From: Bacillota bacterium
Lineage (GTDB): Bacteria; Bacillota; Clostridia; Acetivibrionales; DTU013
Direction: 5' to 3'
DNA length: 64,000 nucleotides
NCBI GenBank assembly: GCA_023411575.1
Contig: JAEYOP010000040.1
Span: forward strand, 186,001-250,000
A program made the position numbers and the translations under genes. This document shows positions 44,625 to 52,005 of the stretch, piece after piece. The notes under the pieces were generated by a model, which worked only from the letters and a program-made list of their open reading frames with translations, was not told the origin of the DNA and ran no database searches. The stretch's first letter is position 1; each line of letters begins with the position of its first letter.

Positions 44625-46133
44625 TTAGCTGACGCTGGACTTGACGATTTCCGACTTGTTCGCCTCATCGGAATCAAAGATCGCCTTCAGCCTGCCTTCC
44701 CGGATAATGATGGTTCTGTTGCAGATTTCAATAATATCGTCGATCTCCGAGGTAACCACGATAACGGAGCTTCCCTCTTTCGCCATCTGAAGGATCAGCT
44801 TCTTGACCTCCTCCTTCGCCCCGATGTCGATCCCCTGGGTGGGTTCGACCAGCATCAGCAGCTTCGGCTCCATGGCCATCGTCCTGGCCAGCAGCACCTT
44901 CTGCATGTTTCCGCCCGAAAGGCAGGTCAGCTCGCTGTCCAGGGAGGAATATCCACAAATGCAGTACTTGCCGACCTGGCACTGGCAGTACTCCTTTTCC
45001 TGCGCTTTATTGACAAACCGGCGTTTGTCCTTAAAGGAGGATGTCTGCACAATCATGTTCCCGACGATGGACTTGTTCTTAAAGACGGTCTTGTAACCCC
45101 TTTCCGGAAGAAACGACACCCCGTTCCGGACCGAGTCCGTAGGCGACCGGAACCGGATCGGTTTTCCATCTACCGCAACCTCCACGGTGCTTTTTTTATA
45201 CGCGCCGTAAATGATATCCATCAAAAGCCCCTGTCCCTGGTTCCGCAGGCCGTATATCCCCAGGATCTCTCCCTTGCGGACGTCAAAGCTGATATCCTTC
45301 AGATTTCCGTTTGCCGCCGATGCGTTTTTGACGGAGAACAGGATTTCCTCCGACGGCGCTGTTTTTTCATAATCGATTTTTTTATGCTCTTTCCCGACGA
45401 TCAGCTCCACCAGCTTGTTCTCATCCAGCTCCCCGATCGGGTTGGTGCCCACCACCCGTCCGCTGCGCAGGGTGGTTACCGTATCGCAAAGGTTGAGCAT
45501 TTCGGAGATCATGTGGGAAACAAAAATAATGCCGAGGCCCTTTCCCGTCAATGCCTTTATGTGCCCGAACAGGGTGTCCCGCTCATGCAGCGCCAGTCCT
45601 GCCGTGGTTTCATCGAATATGACCACCTTTGCCCCGTCGCGGAGGCAGCGGACCACCTGGACAATGCGCTGGGTAACCGTGTCGAGATCGCCCGTGGGCG
45701 TCCTTGGATCAATATCAAGATCAAAATAATGCTTCAGCAAACGCTTCGATTCATCATTAATAAATTTCCTGTTTACAACGCCCAATCTGTTTTTGGCAAA
45801 TTCCCTGCGTCCCAAAAAAATATTCTCGGCCACGGAAAGCTTCCTGGCCAGGTTCAGCTCCTGGGGAACCACAAAAAGGCCCCATTCCTGTGCGTCATTG
45901 ATGCTGTGCACCTTTATTTCACTATCCCCGTAAAATACCCTGCCGCTGTCCGGCTTGTAGATGCCGCCCATAATTTTGATCAGCACGCTTTTGCCCGCGC
46001 CGTTATGGCCGGCCAGGCCCATTACTTCCCCCTTGTGAAGAGAGAAGTCCACCTTCTGCAACGCTTTCGTAACCCCAAAATGCTTGCTTACCCCTTCAAT
46101 CCGTATAAGCTCCTGCTCCTGAGAAAATTTCAT
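44625..46133 (-). CDS. Sugar-type ABC transporter ATPase with a cysteine cluster
   Basis: A 502-residue tandem ATPase. Domain 1 has Walker A (GHNGAGKS, 42-49) and Walker B (VIFDETTAG) but no recognisable signature (LDTVTQ). Domain 2 has no Walker A lysine (GLRNQGQG) and a Val in place of the Walker B Asp (MLVEPTQGID), but a proper signature (LSGGNMQKV). One composite site should therefore work. Just before that signature is an unusual C-x-C-x5-C-x-C cluster (Cys383, 385, 391, 393) plus Cys404, which RbsA-type proteins normally lack. It energises the importer of the radical-enzyme operon. GGGGTG precedes the ATG. Confidence 0.92.
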   Translation of the reverse strand: MKFSQEQELIRIEGVSKHFGVTKALQKVDFSLHKGEVMGLAGHNGAGKSVLIKIMGGIYKPDSGRVFYGDSEIKVHSINDAQEWGLFVVPQELNLARKLSVAENIFLGRREFAKNRLGVVNRKFINDESKRLLKHYFDLDIDPRTPTGDLDTVTQRIVQVVRCLRDGAKVVIFDETTAGLALHERDTLFGHIKALTGKGLGIIFVSHMISEMLNLCDTVTTLRSGRVVGTNPIGELDENKLVELIVGKEHKKIDYEKTAPSEEILFSVKNASAANGNLKDISFDVRKGEILGIYGLRNQGQGLLMDIIYGAYKKSTVEVAVDGKPIRFRSPTDSVRNGVSFLPERGYKTVFKNKSIVGNMIVQTSSFKDKRRFVNKAQEKEYCQCQVGKYCICGYSSLDSELTCLSGGNMQKVLLARTMAMEPKLLMLVEPTQGIDIGAKEEVKKLILQMAKEGSSVIVVTSEIDDIIEICNRTIIIREGRLKAIFDSDEANKSEIVKSSVS

Positions 46134-46172
46134 AAATAAACACCCCGTCCATGCAAGTTTGATGAAGCAAGC

Positions 46173-46206
46173 GATCTGACCGAAAGGAAAGCCTCCCGGT
46201 CAGATC
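46173..46206 (-). terminator. Stem-loop between binding-protein and ATPase genes of the radical-enzyme operon
   Basis: GATCTGACCG (46173-46182) and CGGTCAGATC (46197-46206) form a perfect ten-base stem, with a short AGG/CCT pairing inside the loop. No U-run follows on the minus strand. It probably reduces read-through so that binding protein exceeds ATPase. Confidence 0.65.
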
Positions 46207-46229
46207 ATCCCCCCAGTGCGGGTCGAACT

Positions 46230-47576
46230 TTATTTCCAGATGTTCTCTACTCCGAGCTCCTCCAGGGACCATTGCTCGGTCAGCGCTTCTATTTCTTTCG
46301 GCATCGGAATAGCCGATACGGTTTCAGGAACAATGATCCTGAAGTTGGTTTTTACATTCATGGGAGTGGTAACAGGCGCCGGATTGCTGGCTACGAATTT
46401 GACATTCTTGCCTTCCTGAAGAATGTGCTTCGCATACATCTTCACCAGATTTGCGCCCGCCGTATACCAGGTTTGGGCTACACAGGCGGCGGCATAGCTG
46501 TCGTTGCCTTTGGAAGCCATCGGAATGGTTACCACATTATCAAAATCGATGGTTACGACCGAGATGTCCTTGCCGGGCTTTAATCCCAGTTCCTGGGCTA
46601 CCTGCAGGGCATTGTCCCCCGGCGGATAGGACCAGTCGACCAGCAGCGTCTTGATATCAGGGTTGGCCGCGAGCAGGGAGGACACAACCGCTTTGGAATC
46701 CGCCGGATTGTCGTACCATGCCTGGACAACGGGGACATCGGGATTTTCCTTGAATACTTCGTCCCAGCCGATATACCTCTGATAGCAGGTATTGATGGAA
46801 CCGTTCTTGCCGTTGACATAGCCGACCGTGCCGATCTTGCCCTGTCCGTTCAGAATCTTGATTGCCGCTTTTGCGGAGGAAACGCCCGCTTCCCGCGCAT
46901 TGATGTCCGTAATCCCTACGAAATGCTTGTCCGTCCAGTCCAGGTCAAAGGGGACTGCCAGCATGAACCCGACATTGGTTTTTTGCATAATTTTTTTCAA
47001 TATGTCCGTATTGATCGAGGCATCGGATAAGCAGGTGAAGAACCCGTCATACTGGTCGGCAATGGCCAGGAAGTTCTGATAGTCGTTCATCTGCGAGCCG
47101 CCGTCCATTTCGGTGGCCATCCAGATATCGGACAATTCAATGCCGAGATCGGCGCACTGGTCCCTGAACGCCTGCTGGATCAGCTTCATGGCATCGTCCA
47201 GATGGTCCTGCTCCAGACCGATCTTCAGCTTCATGCCGCGAATCTTTCCTTTTTCCTCTTCCGTCAGTGTCAGGTCGTCGCTCGAGCCCGACATAACGGG
47301 GCTCTTCATCGTGGAATCCTGGAAGGATGCTACTGCGGAAGGATTAAAGATCCCCTTGACATCCTCCTTGGTTAAAACATGAAGTCCGGTTTCCGCATTC
47401 GCGGCTTCCGTCGCCTGCGGGGCCGTTTCCGTCTGGACGGCCGCCGTGCTTTGGCCTGGGGCGGTTTCTTCTTTCGTACTGCTTCCACAGCCCAGGAACA
47501 ACCCTGCAACCATGGTCAGCGTTACAGACATGGCAATGATTCGTGAACCTGTTTTCCATCTCTTTTGCAGATGCAT
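46230..47576 (-). CDS. Type-I periplasmic-binding-fold lipoprotein of the radical-enzyme operon
   Basis: A 448-residue lipoprotein with a signal peptide ending in AGLFLGC (Cys at about 30) and an Ala/Thr/Gln/Glu linker. An unusual segment of about 70 residues precedes the two-lobe sugar-binding fold, which starts near KLKIGLEQDHLDDAMKLIQQ. It is about 100 residues longer than ribose-binding proteins. AAGGAGG precedes the ATG at 47576. It is the first gene of the operon and defines its specificity, but the ligand is not recognisable. Repeats just upstream may bind a regulator. Confidence 0.9.
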   Translation of the reverse strand: MHLQKRWKTGSRIIAMSVTLTMVAGLFLGCGSSTKEETAPGQSTAAVQTETAPQATEAANAETGLHVLTKEDVKGIFNPSAVASFQDSTMKSPVMSGSSDDLTLTEEEKGKIRGMKLKIGLEQDHLDDAMKLIQQAFRDQCADLGIELSDIWMATEMDGGSQMNDYQNFLAIADQYDGFFTCLSDASINTDILKKIMQKTNVGFMLAVPFDLDWTDKHFVGITDINAREAGVSSAKAAIKILNGQGKIGTVGYVNGKNGSINTCYQRYIGWDEVFKENPDVPVVQAWYDNPADSKAVVSSLLAANPDIKTLLVDWSYPPGDNALQVAQELGLKPGKDISVVTIDFDNVVTIPMASKGNDSYAAACVAQTWYTAGANLVKMYAKHILQEGKNVKFVASNPAPVTTPMNVKTNFRIIVPETVSAIPMPKEIEALTEQWSLEELGVENIWK

Positions 47577-47965
47577 GAGAAATCCTCCTTAAAAATCGAA
47601 TGAATGCTGGCGATCCAATACGTGTACTTCCTATCCGAATCCAATATTAGTTTACATAATCCTTACAGGCCGGCAATCTTATCCGGATACCGCCGGTACG
47701 GTTATTGAACTGTCAATTGAGATTCCATAATTTGATACACGTACTTCCGTACGTATTGGTGAGTCAAGCGGCCGCTTTGCTTTACATTCTCATTATAGGA
47801 TCTGGCGTTTTGATATGGTACCCTAATATTTTATGGGGTTCAGGCAAAAAGTATCCTTTTTTACGATCTCCCCGCCGGCGGGAATCCCTTATCGACGTAG
47901 GAAAGGAAAAGTGGTAGAATAAGGAGGAAAAGAATCCAAACAGATGCAACAAGGGAGGCGCAACC
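47577..47965. promoter_or_regulatory. Divergent intergenic region with repeated CCAATACGT elements
   Basis: This 389-bp gap separates the radical-enzyme operon (minus) from the GPH symporter (plus). CCAATACGT at 47615-47623 recurs inverted as ACGTATTGG at 47751-47759. ATACGTGTACTTCC (47618-47631) recurs in direct orientation as ATACACGTACTTCC (47735-47748). The second copy contains the palindrome ACGTAC-TTCC-GTACGT (47739-47754). Two copies 117 bp apart suggest operators for looping or cooperative binding. I see no convincing core promoter and no gene in this gap. Confidence 0.5.
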
Positions 47966-49345
47966 ATGAATAGCCGCTCCACGCAAAACCGCTTCATGTT
48001 CGGACTTGGCACCATAGGCAGGGATATGATCTACACGCTGGTCAGCGTATACCTTCTGGTCTTTCTCACGGAAATCCTGAATCTGCCCGATTCCACCATG
48101 TGGTACATGACGGGCGCCCTAACCATCCTGCGCATCTTCGACGCCGTAAACGACCCCTTTATGGGCTTTCTCGTGGACAATACCCACTCGCGCTTCGGCA
48201 AATTCAAGCCCTGGATCGCCATCGGCGGCGTAATCGGCGGTGTGTTGACCGTGTTGATGTTTACGGACTTCGGACTCACGGGAACCGGATACGTGTTTTC
48301 CTTTGTCCTCATTTATCTGGCATGGGATCTGACCTATGGAGCCAATGATATCGCCTACTGGTCCATGCTGCCATCGCTGACGCTGGATCAGAAGGAGCGC
48401 GAGAGGACCGGCTCCTTCTCCCGTATTTGCGCAAACATTGGAATGTATGTCGCCGTGGTGGGCATCCTGCCGATCACCGGGGCGCTGGGCGGAGACAAGA
48501 AGGCCTGGTTCCTCTTCGCCGTCGGCGTAACCCTCCTGACCTGGATATTTTTATGCTTTACGCTCTTCGGGGTAAAAGAGAACCGCTCTCTGTACAAAAA
48601 GACGGAGACCACCTCCCTGAAGGCGATGTTCGGGGTGCTGTTCAAAAACGATCAGCTTCTGTTTACCGCAATTTCCATGGCGCTGTTTATGATCGGCTAT
48701 AGTACGACGACCAGCTTCGGCGTCTATTTTTTCAAATATGCTTTCGGAAATGAAGGGATGTATCCGGTGTTCGCGGGAATCCTGGGCATATCCCAGTTGC
48801 TGGCCCTGGTCGTATTCCCCCTCTTCTCGAAGAAATACAACCGCAGGCAATTGTACACCTTCTCCACCATTTTGGTCGCCCTGGGCTATATTGTTTTCTT
48901 CGTCTCTCCCATGAACATTCTCCCCATAGGCACCGCAGGCGTACTGATCTTCATAGGCCAGGCCTTCATCCAATTGCTCATGCTCATGTTCCTGGCCGAC
49001 ACGGTGGAGTACGGACAGTGGAAGCTGGGGCGGCGGAATGAAAGCATTACCTTCTCGGTACAGCCTTTTATCAACAAGATCGGCGGCGCGATTGCAAACG
49101 GCATCGTGGGCGTCACCCTGATCCTGTCCGGGATCAATGCGGCGGCAGCGCCGGAGGACGTGACCGACGCGGGCCTGTTCACCATGAAGCTGGCCATGCT
49201 CATGTTGCCGATGGTCTTTATAGCGGTCGGATACATCATTTACCTCTGGAAATACAAGATAGACAAGAAGCTGTTTGAACAGATCGTTTCCGAGCTGGAG
49301 AAGCGCGGCGATTTCAATACGGAGGAAGCGCCAGACAAAGTATAA
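47966..49345 (+). CDS. GPH-family sugar:cation symporter
   Basis: A 459-residue, twelve-helix transporter of the glycoside-pentoside-hexuronide family. The signature RIFDAVNDPFMGFLVDNTHS with downstream FGKFKPWI (about 50-76) lies in the first cytoplasmic loop. A second loop near NDIAYWSMLPSLTLDQKERE also matches. It imports a glycoside, pentoside or uronide with Na+ or H+. GGGAGG precedes the ATG. It is divergent from the radical-enzyme operon and convergent with the MFS gene, with only 22 bp between stop codons. Confidence 0.93.
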   Translation: MNSRSTQNRFMFGLGTIGRDMIYTLVSVYLLVFLTEILNLPDSTMWYMTGALTILRIFDAVNDPFMGFLVDNTHSRFGKFKPWIAIGGVIGGVLTVLMFTDFGLTGTGYVFSFVLIYLAWDLTYGANDIAYWSMLPSLTLDQKERERTGSFSRICANIGMYVAVVGILPITGALGGDKKAWFLFAVGVTLLTWIFLCFTLFGVKENRSLYKKTETTSLKAMFGVLFKNDQLLFTAISMALFMIGYSTTTSFGVYFFKYAFGNEGMYPVFAGILGISQLLALVVFPLFSKKYNRRQLYTFSTILVALGYIVFFVSPMNILPIGTAGVLIFIGQAFIQLLMLMFLADTVEYGQWKLGRRNESITFSVQPFINKIGGAIANGIVGVTLILSGINAAAAPEDVTDAGLFTMKLAMLMLPMVFIAVGYIIYLWKYKIDKKLFEQIVSELEKRGDFNTEEAPDKV

Positions 49346-49367
49346 CGTATGTATGCCGTCGCAATGG

Positions 49368-50561
49368 TCATTCCGCCGAGGAAACCGCCAGGTGCTTTCT
49401 GCAGCCAAGCAGATAAGTCATCAATTGGAGGAAGGTAAAGACGGCGCAGCACAATAAAACCATCGTGTGGCTGGAATATTCCAAAAGCAGTCCGGCAAGA
49501 AAGGAACCGATTCCATTCCCCATGCTGACCGCAAAAATGCGCATCCCGGAATACGCTCCCTGCTTCCCTTCCGGGATCGCCTGGAGCATTCTGTTTTCCA
49601 CCGTGCCGGGCAGCATGAGCCGCAGGAAGGAATACAGCAGCCAGACCGGCAGGAAAAGCTTCCAGCCTGCAAAGGACATGACCAGCAGGAGAGGAAGGTT
49701 CGCCAGCATGACCGCAAGGGCGATGTTTTCGTTGCGCCAGCGTTTCATGATCAGCGGCGCAAGGAAGGAAGAAAGAAACATGACCACGGTGGAGGCGGAA
49801 AAAGCCAGGCCGATCATATTATCCTTCATGTGGAAGCTGTCCTTGTAAATGATGTTCAGCATGGAATTCAGGCAGTTCAGCGCAAGGGACATGATCATTC
49901 CGTATACCAGGAAGGTCCGGATTTTCCGGTCCTTCACGATTTCGAAGCTGATTCTGCTCGGCGTATAGTCCACCTTGTTGCGCGGAAGAAAGCTTCTTGC
50001 GATTCCGAGCAGGATGAAGAGAAGGCCGCTGATCAGAACGGGAACAAAATAGCTGTTCTCCATGCCGGAGAACAGGCCCGGCAGATAGCCCCCGGCGATA
50101 TTGCCGAAAAACAATGCAAAAAGGAAGAAGCAAATCAGGAGGCTGTATACCAGGTCCTTGAATTTCTCCTCCACCAGGCCCAGGATAAAGGGAAACTCCG
50201 AAGACAGGACGAAGGAGTCCCCCAGGCTCATGACCACAAAGCCCCCGTAAACGAGGAGCGGAGAATGGGACAGGGCGATCAGGGCCATCCCCGCGCCCTT
50301 GGCAATGCAGCCGTACATCATGGCCGGATGGAAGCCGATCCGGTCGCACAGTCCCCCCGCAAAGGCGGAAAGGACCGCCGTCGCCACCGCCCCGAACGCC
50401 AGGACGCTCCCGATGCTCCAGTCCACAAATCCGCAGGCTTTCAGATGAAAATTCAGATTGATGCTCCATATTCCACTGCCGAAGCCGAAAATCATTTCCG
50501 TCAGCAAAAACCACTTGACGGCGCGCGGCAGAGATGCAATCGACCTCAGATACTGTCCCAT
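49368..50561 (-). CDS. Major facilitator superfamily transporter
   Basis: A 397-residue protein with about twelve hydrophobic segments. It has an MFS-like loop after helix 2 (GGLCDRIGFHPAMMYG, about 69-84) and a charged central loop (RNKVDYTPSRISFEIVKDRK). The specificity is not recognisable; both sugar and drug transporters have this shape. GAGGA lies five bases before the ATG. It starts 7 bp after the BrxD-like ATPase gene, so the two form a likely operon of unknown purpose. Confidence 0.87.
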   Translation of the reverse strand: MGQYLRSIASLPRAVKWFLLTEMIFGFGSGIWSINLNFHLKACGFVDWSIGSVLAFGAVATAVLSAFAGGLCDRIGFHPAMMYGCIAKGAGMALIALSHSPLLVYGGFVVMSLGDSFVLSSEFPFILGLVEEKFKDLVYSLLICFFLFALFFGNIAGGYLPGLFSGMENSYFVPVLISGLLFILLGIARSFLPRNKVDYTPSRISFEIVKDRKIRTFLVYGMIMSLALNCLNSMLNIIYKDSFHMKDNMIGLAFSASTVVMFLSSFLAPLIMKRWRNENIALAVMLANLPLLLVMSFAGWKLFLPVWLLYSFLRLMLPGTVENRMLQAIPEGKQGAYSGMRIFAVSMGNGIGSFLAGLLLEYSSHTMVLLCCAVFTFLQLMTYLLGCRKHLAVSSAE

Positions 50562-50568
50562 ATGTTCC

Positions 50569-51828
50569 TCATGCCTCCTGTCCGTATCCGTTCAGCGCCG
50601 GGTTCACGAACATGTCGGCCCCGTTTTTCCGGACCAGGCGCAGTTCGGTGCAGTACAGCCTGTTTTCCGGATTCTGCTCCATGACATCCAGGATTTCCAT
50701 CAGCTTCGTGATATAGCGCCGGATATTGACAGGGGCTATTGGATTCCCTGTTTTTTTGAATTCGACCAAAACCCAGTTCCGGATCGCTTCGCTGCTGATC
50801 TTCGGGGTCCAGCCGTATGCTTCCGTATGATACCGCAAAACCTTGTCGGTCAATGCCTGGATGTCTTCCAGTCCCAGCTTTTTCAGACTCATGACCGGTT
50901 TTCTCGCATCCGGGAAGGAGGAATTGCCGCCTGTTCCGTTTCCCAGCCTCTGATAAAGTGCGGCATAGGTTTTGATCCCTTTCTCCTCATCCGTGAAGAA
51001 TTCTTCCGTTCCCGCAAAGATAAACATGCAGTTGGTAAAATCGCTTGCGCCGCAACTGTCCACCAGGTATCTCAGGTTTTCATAGGCGCTTTTCCGCAGG
51101 TCCGACCGCAAGCCCATCAACAGCTCGATCTCGTCCACGGCTATGAGGATCCCCTTGTACCCAAGCAGGCTTACGAGGCTGGTGAACGCCTTTAAAAAGT
51201 CCATGGAATTCTGCCTGTCCATGTCGCCTTTTACATCAAAGCGCAGTTTCAGATGGGCCGGGATGTTTTTCTCCCCCTTGATCCAGGAGGCCGCCGCGTT
51301 GGAAAGCTCCGTGTCGTTGCCGATCCTTGCCTTGACATAGGTCAGGAAGGCTCTCGCAAAGGAGCTGTTGTAATTATTCAGCGTATGGATTACCTTGCGG
51401 ATTTCCTCCGACGCCTTTTCCCGGTCGGGATAGCTTTTCAGGCCCCCTACCCACAGGTCGAAAATTTCTTCGAATTCGGTCCCCCGGGTCTCGGCCCCGT
51501 GGAGGGACAAATTGTGCATGATATTGTAGTACAGGCCTTCCAGGCTGTACAGGCCGAAGCTTTTGCTGATGACCACCCGGGATACGAGAAAGCCTTTCCG
51601 GATCGCCGTCTGCCCGAAGAGGCTCATCAGAAAGGACTTGCCCGAGCCGTATTCTCCGGAGATGAATTTTACGGCGCTGTTCCCTTCGGAAACATTTTCA
51701 AGGCAGCCCTCCAGTTCGGCCAGTTCCTTCTCCCTGCCCGTGCTCAGCGGTTCAAGGCCCGCATCCGGTATTACCCCGTATTTTAAAGCATTCAGTACGC
51801 GTTTTGCGTTGACTTTGTTCGCTTCCAA
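50569..51828 (-). CDS. BrxD-like P-loop ATPase (DUF2791), orphan
   Basis: A 419-residue AAA-type ATPase. The opening VLNALKYGVIPDAGLEPLSTGRE is followed by Walker A GEYGSGKSF (about 58-66) and the Walker B/sensor stretch ILIAVDEIELLMGLRSDLRK (about 220-240). FIFAGTEEFFTDEEKG and a C-terminal region with an arginine-rich PVNIRRYITKL follow. This matches the DUF2791 domain best known from BREX phage-defence protein BrxD. No other BREX genes (methylase, PglZ, helicase) are in the window. The start is TTG at 51828 with AGGTGG nine bases upstream. Its partner here is only an MFS transporter. Confidence 0.82.
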   Translation of the reverse strand: MEANKVNAKRVLNALKYGVIPDAGLEPLSTGREKELAELEGCLENVSEGNSAVKFISGEYGSGKSFLMSLFGQTAIRKGFLVSRVVISKSFGLYSLEGLYYNIMHNLSLHGAETRGTEFEEIFDLWVGGLKSYPDREKASEEIRKVIHTLNNYNSSFARAFLTYVKARIGNDTELSNAAASWIKGEKNIPAHLKLRFDVKGDMDRQNSMDFLKAFTSLVSLLGYKGILIAVDEIELLMGLRSDLRKSAYENLRYLVDSCGASDFTNCMFIFAGTEEFFTDEEKGIKTYAALYQRLGNGTGGNSSFPDARKPVMSLKKLGLEDIQALTDKVLRYHTEAYGWTPKISSEAIRNWVLVEFKKTGNPIAPVNIRRYITKLMEILDVMEQNPENRLYCTELRLVRKNGADMFVNPALNGYGQEA

Positions 51829-51878
51829 GCTTCCACCTCTGGCAGGTATTTTTCTGAATTGAAAAATTGCGTAGGGGT

Positions 51879-51884
51879 ATTATA
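51879..51884 (-). promoter_or_regulatory. Possible -10 element of the BrxD-like/MFS operon
   Basis: A perfect TATAAT is present on the minus strand 51 bp before the TTG start at 51828. No good -35 is seen at 16-18 bases, so this is a weak call. Confidence 0.3.
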
Positions 51885-52005
51885 GAAATTGTAACATAAA
51901 ATTCGGACTCTTTCTATTCTAAAACCGGTGTGTTAATATGAATACATATAAATTTTTTCCGCAGGCGGAATCCTCTTTCCTTGCCTGCGGCGGGGAGCGG
52001 CGGAA

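Noticed and set aside
47871..47882. CCCGCCGGCGGG palindrome before the GPH symporter as an operator or terminator
   Set aside because: It is a short self-complementary G+C run without a loop or U-run, and is not repeated in the region.
50569..51828. Part of a complete BREX defence island
   Set aside because: None of the other BREX genes lies within the window on either side.
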